Source: Bacteroidota bacterium
GTDB lineage: Bacteria; Bacteroidota; Bacteroidia; Cytophagales; Cyclobacteriaceae
Length of the DNA: 64,000 nt
Direction: 5' to 3'
NCBI GenBank assembly: GCA_022567155.1
Contig: JADFHN010000001.1
Coordinates: 83,062-147,061 of the forward strand
A program made the translations under genes and the position numbers. Below, in pieces: positions 1 through 8,576 of this stretch. Positions within the stretch are counted from its first letter, which is position 1; each line of letters begins with the position of its first letter. The notes beneath the pieces were generated by a model, which was given only the letters and a program-made list of their open reading frames with translations, was not told where the DNA came from and ran no database searches.

Positions 1-1
1 A

Positions 2-1780
2 GTTGCTATTTATGACTATAATAAAGTAACGGTCAATAAGATCCGAAAAGAAGGAATCAGGCTCGAGGATACCATTACAAAAAAAGTGTTTGTGGATCAT
101 ATATGTTCCTCTTTTGAAGAATTTGCCGACATAGGCGTAGATAATTGGGTCTTTTGTGTAAAGGCCCATCAGATGCCAACTGCTATTGAAAATGCTATTG
201 CCGTCAGGAATTTAATGAGCGAGGAGTTAATAAATAACCTTTGTGTAATAAGCGCTCAGAACGGAATTGATGTCGAGAATATGCTTTCAGAGGCCTTTAG
301 CGAATCCAGGACGATGCGAATGGTGCTTAATTTTGCCGGTAATCTAAAAGCCCCGAACGTTGTAAAGGTTACATTTTTCAATCCACCGAATTACATAGCA
401 TCAGTAGATGATTCACAGACTGACAGGGCAGTTGAAATAGCTGACTGGCTCAACTCAGTTGAACTGGAAACAAGGCCCATTGATTCATTCGAACTTCATA
501 AAAGAGTTTGGGAAAAGACAATACTAAATGCTTCGCTCAGTGCATTGTGTGGAATCGGAAGGTTCACTATGAAGGAAGCCATGGATTTCCCCGGTACCCT
601 GGAAATAGTGGAGCAGGTGATCCAGGAAGCTCTGGAGGTGGCGGAAGCTGAAAAGATCAAATTTGAAGACCACTTTATACGAAAATGTTTGAGATACCTG
701 AAAAAGGCAGGACATCATTTTCCATCCCTGGCCGGAGACATTATCAACAACAGGGTAACGGAAATAGATTATTTGAATGGAAAGATCGTCGATTACGGTC
801 GAAAGCATTACATCCGGACTCCACTCAACCTTGCTTTTACCAATATGGTGAGGGCTTTAACTCACAAAAATATTATCGCTCAGCTTGCTAAAGGAGAAAA
901 TCATCATCTCTTGAACAGGCAGGAAATTCTGGCAATTGACAGACAAAAAAATAGTATGGTGAAACCTGCATCCGGCGACTGTTTTGCGGGAGTTGATCTG
1001 GGTTCGGCATATACAAAATTCACTGTCATCGACGAACATGAAAACATTGTTTACCAATCTGCTATTCAGACTATAAACAGAGATAAGGTAGCTCTGAAGC
1101 ACGTTATTGAAGCAATTAACTCAGAATTCCCTTTGAAGTACTGTTGCGCTACAGGTTATGGCCGCAAGAATTTCCATGATGCTGACATTGTGAAAACCGA
1201 AATTAGCTGTGCTGCCAGGGGTACCTCCAAATACCACCCTGGAAGAAAGAATATTATTGATATTGGCGGAGAGGATATTAAAGTGATTCGGTGTTCTGAG
1301 AATGATATGGTAGAAGATTTTTCCTTGAATGACAAGTGCGCGGCAGGTACTGGTGCGTTTCTGGTCGAGGTGGCTGAAAGAGCAGAAATGAGAACCAATG
1401 AAATGAGCGATCTGGCAGAAAAATCCAATTTCAATACCGAACTAAACAGCTTCTGCACGGTGTTCGCTAAAACGGAAATTACCGGTTGGCTGATAGCGGG
1501 AAAACCTGTTGAAGATATTGCCCGGGGAATTTACATATCAATTGCCAACCGAATCTCAAAACTACGTATTGACAGTACTTCACCGATTTTCATGATTGGG
1601 GGAGTTGTGGCTCACCACCATTTTCTAAAAAAATTACTTAAAGAAAAATACAAACAAGACATAGAGATTGTCAACAATCCCCAAAATGTTGTTTCACTGG
1701 GCGCAGCTCTAATCGCAAAAAGTCACTATCTGAAAAATAAAAAATCAATTAAAGAAGCAACTGTATTAAATACAATATAA
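2..1780 (+). CDS. Ketopantoate-reductase-like domain fused to BcrD/BcrA-type benzoyl-CoA reductase ATPase subunit (5' partial)
   Basis: The reading frame is open to the left edge, so the N-terminus lies outside the window. The first half (to about base 880) resembles the ApbA/PanE family: the VKAHQ and QNGID motifs, a catalytic-type Lys at 515-517 followed by Asn at 527-529 (WEKTILN), and Glu at 761-763 in TEIDY. The second half (about 975-1760) is a BadF/BadG/BcrA/BcrD ATPase: GVDLGSAYTK, ATGYGR, DIGGEDIK, KCAAGTGAF and FCTVFAKTEI. Both cysteines that ligate the bridging 4Fe-4S cluster in this family are present (codons at 1337 and 1454). In class I benzoyl-CoA reductase this subunit couples ATP hydrolysis to ring reduction. 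An in-frame ATG at 956 could start the ATPase half alone. The thiolase begins 5 bases downstream, so this is an operon member. The PanE-like half has no known role in ring reduction; a 2-hydroxyacyl-CoA dehydratase activator is the alternative, but the downstream genes favour BcrD. Confidence 0.8.
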   Translation, partial: VAIYDYNKVTVNKIRKEGIRLEDTITKKVFVDHICSSFEEFADIGVDNWVFCVKAHQMPTAIENAIAVRNLMSEELINNLCVISAQNGIDVENMLSEAFSESRTMRMVLNFAGNLKAPNVVKVTFFNPPNYIASVDDSQTDRAVEIADWLNSVELETRPIDSFELHKRVWEKTILNASLSALCGIGRFTMKEAMDFPGTLEIVEQVIQEALEVAEAEKIKFEDHFIRKCLRYLKKAGHHFPSLAGDIINNRVTEIDYLNGKIVDYGRKHYIRTPLNLAFTNMVRALTHKNIIAQLAKGENHHLLNRQEILAIDRQKNSMVKPASGDCFAGVDLGSAYTKFTVIDEHENIVYQSAIQTINRDKVALKHVIEAINSEFPLKYCCATGYGRKNFHDADIVKTEISCAARGTSKYHPGRKNIIDIGGEDIKVIRCSENDMVEDFSLNDKCAAGTGAFLVEVAERAEMRTNEMSDLAEKSNFNTELNSFCTVFAKTEITGWLIAGKPVEDIARGIYISIANRISKLRIDSTSPIFMIGGVVAHHHFLKKLLKEKYKQDIEIVNNPQNVVSLGAALIAKSHYLKNKKSIKEATVLNTI

Positions 1781-1785
1781 TTAGT

Positions 1786-3045
1786 ATGAAAGCACTCCAT
1801 GATAGAGAGAAGGGTATCGGTATCCAATATGACGATATATTTTTAATAAATGGAGCACGTACGCCCTTTGGCAAATTCTGCGGGACTATCGGGCATATAT
1901 CTCCAACTGATCTTGGAATTTATGCTTCACGCGCAGCTTTGGAGAGATCGGATGTTCAAGCTGAGGCGATAGACCAGGTACTAACCGCTAATATTGGCCA
2001 GAGTTCGGTCGACGCCTATTTTTTGCCCAGGCACATTGGGCTTTACTCCGGAATCCCAACCGGAGTTCCCGCAGTTATGCTGCAAAGAATCTGTGGTTCA
2101 GGATTTGAAACCATAATAGGCGGAGCTGAGCAGATCACCCTGGGGAAAGCTGAAACTGTTATTTGTTGTGGTACGGAGAATATGAGCCTTGCGCCCACAG
2201 CATGTTTTGGTAACAGGATGGGTTATCCCTTTGGGAGGATCGCTTTTAAGGATATGCTCTGGGAAGCTCTGAATGACACCGCAGCAGTACCCATGGGATG
2301 TACTGCTGAAAATGTTGCGATTAAGTATGGTATTACCAGAGAAGAGGCTGATATTTTCGCAAAACTTTCAAATGACCGGGCAATAACTGCTACGGGAAGA
2401 GGATTTTTTAAGGATGAGATAGTCGCCCTGAACTCAACGGTATTTGAAGCAAATGGGTTGAAACCTCGAAAAGTCAGGCTTCCTAAAAAAGTAAAGGATT
2501 TTGTTACGGATGAGAATATCAGAACATCATCGCTGGAAAACCTGGCACATCTTCCTTCTTCATTTACTGATAAGGGTGTTCAAACCGCAGCAAATTCAAG
2601 TGGAATAGTTGATGGGGCTGCAGCAGTGGTAATTGCAAAGGATTCATTCGTTAAATCGGAAGGCCTGACTCCGCTTTCAAAAATTGTAGCTTCAGCTTCA
2701 AGCGCACTTGATCCCAATTTGATGGGACTCGGTCCGGTTAAATCAATTCGTCTTTTATTGGAAATAACCGGTCTCACGCCGGATGATATTGGGTTGGTTG
2801 AAATCAATGAAGCATTTGCGGCCCAATACCTGGGCTGTGAAAAAGAGCTGGAGCTTGACCGTAATATTGTAAATGTTAATGGGGGAGCTATTGCATTGGG
2901 GCATCCATTGGCTGCAACCGGAACACGCCTGGCATTGACCATATCGAGAGAAATGAATAACAGGGGTGTTAAATATGGAGTGGCTTCCGCATGCATAGGG
3001 GGAGGTCAGGGTACGGCGATCCTCCTGGAGAATCCCAACGTTTGA
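1786..3045 (+). CDS. Thiolase (acetyl-CoA acyltransferase), probably 3-oxopimelyl-CoA thiolase
   Basis: A 419-residue thiolase of usual family length. The nucleophilic Cys lies in the RICGSGFE segment, the catalytic His in GGAIALGHPLAATGTR, and the second Cys in SACIGGGQGTA; the NEAFAA motif is also intact. Thiolases cleave 3-oxoacyl-CoA with CoA to give acetyl-CoA and a shortened acyl-CoA in the cytoplasm. Its place between the BcrD-like fusion and Had/Oah genes suggests it splits 3-oxopimelyl-CoA into glutaryl-CoA and acetyl-CoA, the last step before central beta-oxidation. That substrate is inferred from context only; a general acetyl-CoA acetyltransferase would look similar. Confidence 0.88.
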   Translation: MKALHDREKGIGIQYDDIFLINGARTPFGKFCGTIGHISPTDLGIYASRAALERSDVQAEAIDQVLTANIGQSSVDAYFLPRHIGLYSGIPTGVPAVMLQRICGSGFETIIGGAEQITLGKAETVICCGTENMSLAPTACFGNRMGYPFGRIAFKDMLWEALNDTAAVPMGCTAENVAIKYGITREEADIFAKLSNDRAITATGRGFFKDEIVALNSTVFEANGLKPRKVRLPKKVKDFVTDENIRTSSLENLAHLPSSFTDKGVQTAANSSGIVDGAAAVVIAKDSFVKSEGLTPLSKIVASASSALDPNLMGLGPVKSIRLLLEITGLTPDDIGLVEINEAFAAQYLGCEKELELDRNIVNVNGGAIALGHPLAATGTRLALTISREMNNRGVKYGVASACIGGGQGTAILLENPNV

Positions 3046-3065
3046 TTTTTTTATGATTTTATCAA

Positions 3066-4139
3066 ATGGAAAAAACAAAGATGTATCAATGGCAAATGAC
3101 GGCGGTAGATGAAAATTTTGAGCTGATTGAAATTGCTATGCCACGGATAAATAAAGCAGAAGCTTTAGTTGAAATTGCCGGCTGTGGAGTTTGTCATACT
3201 GATTTGAGTTTCTGGCACTACGGAGTGCGCACAAAGCACGAACTACCTTTGACCCTTGGTCATGAAATAAGCGGAAAAGTTGTGGAAGGACCTGATCACT
3301 TGAAGGGGAAAAATGTAATAATTCCAGCGGTTCTGCCGTGCGGAGAATGTGACATCTGCAAAAGTGGCCGAAGCAATATCTGTCAGAATCAGCTGATGCC
3401 TGGCAATGACTTTCACGGAGGATTTGCCTCTCACATCAAGGTGCCCCATAAATATTTGTGCCCGGTGCCGGATGAAGTATTGAATAAGTATTCCTTAGCC
3501 CAATTGGCTGTCATTGCTGATGCCATTTCAACTCCATACCAGGTAATTGAAAAATCTGAGTTGGCGCCAGGTGATTTCGCTGTTGTAATAGGAGTCGGCG
3601 GAGTAGGCATTTATGGCGCTTTAATTGCCAAAATCAAGGGAGCCTGTGTTTTGGCAATTGATATTAGTGATGACAAATTAAAGAAAGTAAAAGAAAATGG
3701 TATTGATGCGACTCTAAACTCCAATGGATTAAATTTTAAAGAAATTAAAACAAGAGTCAGGGACATTGCTAAAGAACTGGGAGTCACAAGATTTGGTTGG
3801 AAAATATTTGAATTCTCGGGAACAAAATCCGGTCAGGAACTTGCCTTTGGCCTGTTGACATTCACTTCTACTTTAAGTATTGTCGGCTTTACCATGGATA
3901 AGATAGAAGTAAGACTGAGCAACCTCATGGCATTTGATGCTAAGCTGATCGGGACCTGGGGATGTAAACCGGAGCTTTATCCTGATGTGATTGAGTTGAT
4001 CATAAAAGATCAGTTGGAAATCGGGCAGTTTGTCGAAACGATTCCCATGTCAAACATTAACCAGGTTTTTAAAAGTACCCTTGCCAACAAATTCAACAAG
4101 AGACCGGTTTTGGTACCGGACTTTAATCGTAATAATTGA
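3066..4139 (+). CDS. had: 6-hydroxycyclohex-1-ene-1-carbonyl-CoA dehydrogenase (Had-like)
   Basis: A 357-residue zinc-dependent medium-chain alcohol dehydrogenase. It has the catalytic zinc ligands GCGVCHTDL and GHEISG, the structural zinc cluster CGECDICKSGRSNIC, and the NAD-binding GVGGVG. Stretches such as GVRTK, MPGNDFHGGFASH, NLMAFDAKLIGTWGC and RRPVLVPD-like KRPVLVPDF follow the Had proteins of anaerobic benzoate degraders as I recall them. Had oxidises the 6-hydroxy group of 6-hydroxycyclohex-1-ene-1-carbonyl-CoA to the 6-oxo compound with NAD+. It starts 20 bases after the thiolase and ends 19 bases before the oah gene, whose product uses the Had product. Assignment rests on motif memory and on this very specific neighbour. 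Confidence 0.85.
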   Translation: MEKTKMYQWQMTAVDENFELIEIAMPRINKAEALVEIAGCGVCHTDLSFWHYGVRTKHELPLTLGHEISGKVVEGPDHLKGKNVIIPAVLPCGECDICKSGRSNICQNQLMPGNDFHGGFASHIKVPHKYLCPVPDEVLNKYSLAQLAVIADAISTPYQVIEKSELAPGDFAVVIGVGGVGIYGALIAKIKGACVLAIDISDDKLKKVKENGIDATLNSNGLNFKEIKTRVRDIAKELGVTRFGWKIFEFSGTKSGQELAFGLLTFTSTLSIVGFTMDKIEVRLSNLMAFDAKLIGTWGCKPELYPDVIELIIKDQLEIGQFVETIPMSNINQVFKSTLANKFNKRPVLVPDFNRNN

Positions 4140-4158
4140 AGACTAAAAACTTATAATC

Positions 4159-5268
4159 ATGTTAGTAAATCATAATTTAACAGACACTGATTACCAGCAA
4201 ATTATCTACGAAAAAAAACCTTGCAAAGACAAAGAGGGGAAGGATGTTGAGGGAGTTTATAATGCATGGATTTGGCTGAATAATCCAAAGCAATACAATT
4301 CCTACACTACACAGATGGTAAAAGAGGTGATACTTGCTTTCAGGGAAGCCTCAAACGATCGTAGTGTGTGTGCTGTGGTATTTACAGGTGTAGGAGATAA
4401 AGCATTTTGTACAGGTGGGAATACCAGGGAGTATGCCGAATACTATGCAGGAAATCCCCAGGAGTATAAACAGTACATGAGGCTATTCAATGACATGGTC
4501 TCTGCAATCCTGATGTGTGATAAACCGGTTATTTGCCGTGCGAACGGTATGCGTATTGGAGGTGGCCAGGAGATTGGAATGGCCTGCGATTTCACCATTG
4601 CCCAGGACCTCGCAAGGTTTGGACAGGCCGGTCCAAAACACGGGAGCGCTCCCGATGGCGGCTCTACCGATTTTCTGCATTTATTTGTTGGCATTGAACT
4701 CGCTATGTTTTCCTGCACAGTATGTGATCCATGGTCTGCTTATGAGGCCCTGCGCTATGGGCTGGTTACTGAAGTAGTTCCCGCCCTGAAAATTGACGGT
4801 CAGTTTGTACCTAATCCAATAGTGAGATCGGACAAATGGGTTGGCAAAAAGACCGGCGAGATCATTTATGGGAAAATGAAGAAAGGAGAGTATCTGGCAA
4901 AGGGAAAGGAATTGCTCAAATCAGGCGATGTAGATCTTTCACTATTAGATGAAGCAGTCGAAAAACTTTGTACTAAATTGATGTTTACGTTTCCTAATTG
5001 TCTGAGTAAAACCATTAACTCAATACGAAAAAAGAAACTTGAGCATTGGGATAAGAATAAGGAAAGTAACAGGGACTGGCTTGCCTTGAACATGATGACC
5101 GAGGCCAAGGCCGGATTCAGGGCGTTCAACGAGGGTCCAAAACATAATCGGGAAATCGATTTCATAAAATTGAGACAATTACTAGCCAAAGGATGCGAAT
5201 GGAATGATGAGATGCATAAAGCGATCTCACCCCAATATCAGAATGCTGAGGAGCAGGCTAATCGCTAA
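4159..5268 (+). CDS. oah: 6-oxocyclohex-1-ene-1-carbonyl-CoA hydrolase (ring-opening, Oah/BamA)
   Basis: A 369-residue crotonase-superfamily protein, about 100 residues longer than a normal enoyl-CoA hydratase, which is the usual Oah/BamA length. Diagnostic stretches include FTGVGDKAFCTGGNT, REYAEYYAGNPQEYKQYMR, FNDMVSAIL and GMRIGGGQEIGMACDF, followed by GPKHGSAPDGGSTDF. Oah adds water twice to 6-oxocyclohex-1-ene-1-carbonyl-CoA and opens the ring to 3-hydroxypimelyl-CoA; its gene is the widely used marker for anaerobic aromatic degradation. The start ATG at 4159 follows had by 19 bases. This is the strongest single piece of evidence that the operon is a benzoyl-CoA pathway rather than ordinary beta-oxidation. 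Confidence 0.93.
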   Translation: MLVNHNLTDTDYQQIIYEKKPCKDKEGKDVEGVYNAWIWLNNPKQYNSYTTQMVKEVILAFREASNDRSVCAVVFTGVGDKAFCTGGNTREYAEYYAGNPQEYKQYMRLFNDMVSAILMCDKPVICRANGMRIGGGQEIGMACDFTIAQDLARFGQAGPKHGSAPDGGSTDFLHLFVGIELAMFSCTVCDPWSAYEALRYGLVTEVVPALKIDGQFVPNPIVRSDKWVGKKTGEIIYGKMKKGEYLAKGKELLKSGDVDLSLLDEAVEKLCTKLMFTFPNCLSKTINSIRKKKLEHWDKNKESNRDWLALNMMTEAKAGFRAFNEGPKHNREIDFIKLRQLLAKGCEWNDEMHKAISPQYQNAEEQANR

Positions 5269-5335
5269 ATTAGTCTGTCTTTTAAGTAATGATGATTGGA
5301 GTATTAAAAAAAATGAACCAATTATTCCCCTCCCT

Positions 5336-6354
5336 GGAGGGGTGTAGGGGTGGGTCGTTATAAAAATTATTCCTGCCTGACGGCAGTCAGGGCAGGCACG
5401 GCATTTTTTTTGAATTTGCCTACTTTAAAGACAGACTCTAATTAAATCGATGGAAAAGATTGAAATCAGTTACAGCCACGAAAAATCCGTCTGCAAGGTG
5501 ATCCTAAATGATGGAAAGAGAAATATTTTGGATAGTGTAATGATGTCGGATCTCCTGACTTTACTTGATGAAATCAAAGAGAATCCTGATATCAAATTGG
5601 TAACATTTGAAGGTAAGGGTCAGCATTTTTCGTTTGGAGCCAGTGTAAGGGAACACTCAAAAGAATATGCACATGATATGCTTACCACCTTTCACAGGAT
5701 ATTCTATAAAATCATTGATTTGGGAATTCCTATGCTGGCCAAAATCTCCGGTCAATGCCTTGGTGGAGGACTGGAACTGGCGTTGATATGTAACGTATTG
5801 TTTGCTGATAAAACCGCAAAACTGGGTCAACCTGAAATTATTCTCGGAGTATTTCCTCCTCCTGCATCAATTATGCTTCCTCTGAAAATTGGAAATGCAA
5901 GAGCGGAAGAACTCCTGATTACCGGTAAGTCAATTAGTGCTGAGGAGGGTTTAAAACTGGGCCTGATTAATGAAGTATTTCAAAATAAACGCGAGATGGA
6001 GATTGCCGTCGAGGAATGGATTAGCAAATATATCGTTCCAAAAAGTGCTTCTTCGCTGAAATTTGCTGTTAATGCTGCCCGCAAAACATTCAATCATATA
6101 ATGAAGAATAAACTTCCGGAACTTGAAAATGAGTACCTGGGGCGCCTGATGGACACGAAAGACGCCAACGAAGGCATTCAATCGTTCATCGAAAAACGCA
6201 AACCCGTTTGGAAGAATTGCTAAAGAGTGAAGAGAATAGTCCAATGCAATATTAATTATTACCCACCCCTTGCCCCTCCCTGCCTGCCGGTGTACGGCAA
6301 GGAGGGGGATACATATTTTAAAGTCTCCTCCTTGGAGGAGATTTAGAGGTGGGT
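5336..6354. repeat. G-rich intergenic repeats in inverted orientation on both sides of dch
   Basis: The unit GGAGGGGTGTAGGGGTGGGT at 5336-5355 is matched, in reverse complement with a few changes, at 6261-6279. A further hairpin CTCCTCCTTGGAGGAG followed by a GAGGTGGGT tail lies at about 6325-6354. Two palindrome-like stretches of the CCTGCCTGCCGG type also occur (about 5370-5398 and 6280-6300). The same motif family flanks the DUF559 gene near 53.1-53.7 kb. They may act as transcription attenuators between genes of the operon or as recombination sites. Confidence 0.6.
5450..6223 (+). CDS. dch: Cyclohexa-1,5-diene-1-carbonyl-CoA hydratase (Dch-like)
   Basis: A 257-residue crotonase-fold protein. 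The oxyanion-hole segments are FSFGASVREH and GQCLGGGLELAL; the PEIILGVFPPPAS stretch replaces the PE-LG-PG-GGTQR motif of ordinary enoyl-CoA hydratases, as in dienoyl-CoA hydratases of benzoate degraders. Dch adds water to the 1,5-dienoyl-CoA made by benzoyl-CoA reductase, giving the substrate of Had. It stands 181 bases after oah and 175 bases before the next gene. Both gaps contain G-rich hairpin repeats in opposite orientation, so the gene may have its own promoter or may have been moved as a cassette. The substrate assignment is supported by neighbours; sequence alone gives a crotonase-family hydratase. Confidence 0.82.
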   Translation: MEKIEISYSHEKSVCKVILNDGKRNILDSVMMSDLLTLLDEIKENPDIKLVTFEGKGQHFSFGASVREHSKEYAHDMLTTFHRIFYKIIDLGIPMLAKISGQCLGGGLELALICNVLFADKTAKLGQPEIILGVFPPPASIMLPLKIGNARAEELLITGKSISAEEGLKLGLINEVFQNKREMEIAVEEWISKYIVPKSASSLKFAVNAARKTFNHIMKNKLPELENEYLGRLMDTKDANEGIQSFIEKRKPVWKNC

Positions 6355-6398
6355 TTGTGAAATAAGAAAAAAGTAATTCAATAAAAGAATTAACCATA

Positions 6399-8399
6399 AT
6401 GAAAAATATAAAAGTTGTAGGAGTAGTTGGAGCAGGTACAATGGGATCAGGACTTGCTCAGAAATTCGCCCAGGAAGGATTTGATGTAGTACTCGCCGAC
6501 AGAGAAATGCAATATATCGACAAAGGGATCACCAATATAAAAGCCACACTTGGGGAGGGGGTGAAAAGGAGGTTGTTTAGCGAGCAACAGGTGATAAACA
6601 TTCTCGGGAGAATTAACGGAACTACTAATCTGGATGACCTGAAGTCATGCGATCTTATAATTGAAGCGATTTTTGAAAATTTTAAAGCTAAATGCGAACT
6701 ATTTGAAACACTTTCCGGTCTTGTGGATTCTGAAGCCATAATAGCCACAAACACCTCTTCTTTCTCTGTCAATGATCTTTCCACATCGGTTAAAAATCCC
6801 GAAAGATTTATTGGGTTACATTATTTCTATCACGCTGCCAAAAACCGGTTGGTGGAAATAATTCCGGGTACCTCAACATCAGATACAGTCGTCCGGTCAA
6901 TATACAGGTTTTCTGTTCTGTCAGGGAAAGACCCGATTTTCACGGCCGATAAATATGGATTTGCAGTAAACCGGTTCTTTGTGCCATGGTTAAATGAATC
7001 CGTGCGTCTGCTTTCCGAGGGTGCAGCTACGATATCTCAAATCGATGCTATATGCCAAAAAGTATTTGGTATTGGCATGGGCCCTTTTCAACTGATGAAT
7101 GTAACAGGTATTCCTGTTGCAATGCATGCCCAGAAAACGCTGGAAAACTTTGGTCCATTCTACAAAGTTTCCCCATTGCTGGAAAAACAGGTAATGAGTG
7201 ATCAAAACTGGGATGTAAGCGGTATCGAAAATGCTGAATATGATGACGCTATATACAAACTCGTTTCCGAAAGAATGTTAGGCTGTGTGTTTTTTGTTTG
7301 CTCACAGATTCTTGCAGAAAAAGTATGTTCTCCCACCGATTTGAATCGCGGAGCGAGAATAGGCTTACGCTGGAGGAAAGGACCTATTGATTTAATGAAA
7401 TTTTATGGTGAAGATGCAGTTAAGCAGTACATAGAGAATATTATTGCATCCTATGGAGAGCCAATACCTTCTGTCGATGATTGCGATTGGGACATGGAAT
7501 ATGTCACTTCCGGGAAAACCGGGAATATAGCGGTGATCACAATGTCGCGTCCTGAGGATCTGAATGCCCTGAACAAAGAAGTGATGCAACAACTGGACCG
7601 TAAGTTTACCGAAGCAGATGCTGACCCTGATGTGGATACTATTTTCATCACCGGTATGGGTAAAGCCTTTGTTGCAGGAGCTGATATCCGGTTTTTCGTT
7701 AAAAATATGAAAGCCAATACGGTTGATAACATCCTGGAATTTACCAAATATGGTCAAGAAGTATTCAAAAAGATTGATAAATCCCGTAAAAAAGTAGTAG
7801 CCGTTTTAAACGGTATGGCTCTTGGCGGAGGTTTGGAGCTTGCGCTTTGCGCTGATCAGATTTTAGCAACCCCAAAAGTAAGTGTAGCTTTTCCGGAGAC
7901 TGGTATCGGCATTTATCCGGGACTGGGAGGAACACAAAGAGCCACCCTGCGTGTTGGTAAGGGCATTGCCAAATATTTGATCCTGACCGGCAAAATGCTG
8001 ACCGCGCAGGATGCGCTGGAAGTGGGTTTGATAGATTCTGTAATCAGCACTGAGGAGATGTTTGAAATCCTTGAAGGGCAGCAGCCTATTCCTTCAGCAG
8101 AGCGATCACAACTCTTGGAAAAATGGCGAAAAATCGGCAATTTCTACGAACGAAACAGTTACAGGAACATTATTAAAGGCGAATATACAGATGGTGGTTT
8201 GGATGATGAAATCATCTCTAAACTGGTTAAAACCATGAGTTTCAAGGCGCCTTTAGCTATGGATATAGCCGAACAGCTTATAGAAGAGGCCAAAGGTCCT
8301 GAATCCGAACTCCAAAAACAGAGTATGATTTTCAGTACATCCGATGCTATGCTTGGATTGACATCTATAGGCAAAAAGGTGGAATTTGAGGGGCGATAA
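6399..8399 (+). CDS. 3-hydroxyacyl-CoA dehydrogenase / enoyl-CoA hydratase fusion (dehydrogenase first)
   Basis: A 666-residue two-domain protein. Residues 1 to about 360 are a 3-hydroxyacyl-CoA dehydrogenase with the NAD-binding GAGTMGSGLA at the N-terminus, NTSSFSV, the catalytic-His segment GLHYFYHAAKNRLVEII, and two C-terminal helical domains. Residues about 370-666 are an enoyl-CoA hydratase with AGADIRFF, LNGMALGGGLELALCAD and ETGIGIYPGLGGTQR. The order is the reverse of FadB, in which the hydratase comes first. As last gene of the benzoyl-CoA operon it likely oxidises 3-hydroxypimelyl-CoA to 3-oxopimelyl-CoA for the thiolase, while the hydratase half may serve later beta-oxidation of the dicarboxylate. 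That division of labour is inferred. Confidence 0.85.
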   Translation: MKNIKVVGVVGAGTMGSGLAQKFAQEGFDVVLADREMQYIDKGITNIKATLGEGVKRRLFSEQQVINILGRINGTTNLDDLKSCDLIIEAIFENFKAKCELFETLSGLVDSEAIIATNTSSFSVNDLSTSVKNPERFIGLHYFYHAAKNRLVEIIPGTSTSDTVVRSIYRFSVLSGKDPIFTADKYGFAVNRFFVPWLNESVRLLSEGAATISQIDAICQKVFGIGMGPFQLMNVTGIPVAMHAQKTLENFGPFYKVSPLLEKQVMSDQNWDVSGIENAEYDDAIYKLVSERMLGCVFFVCSQILAEKVCSPTDLNRGARIGLRWRKGPIDLMKFYGEDAVKQYIENIIASYGEPIPSVDDCDWDMEYVTSGKTGNIAVITMSRPEDLNALNKEVMQQLDRKFTEADADPDVDTIFITGMGKAFVAGADIRFFVKNMKANTVDNILEFTKYGQEVFKKIDKSRKKVVAVLNGMALGGGLELALCADQILATPKVSVAFPETGIGIYPGLGGTQRATLRVGKGIAKYLILTGKMLTAQDALEVGLIDSVISTEEMFEILEGQQPIPSAERSQLLEKWRKIGNFYERNSYRNIIKGEYTDGGLDDEIISKLVKTMSFKAPLAMDIAEQLIEEAKGPESELQKQSMIFSTSDAMLGLTSIGKKVEFEGR

Positions 8400-8576
8400 C
8401 CTGGAATGATTATACGTTTGTGTTTTCTGCCTGGGTGACCCCCTTCTTTGCTGTTAAAACAGCATGTATCCATTTTTTTATTTTCGTCCCGGATTCTGTT
8501 TTTTAATGGCTAAAGCCAAATGTATCAGGATATATATTATCCCTGCCCTGAATAGGCTCATTCCGAAGGACGCAAA

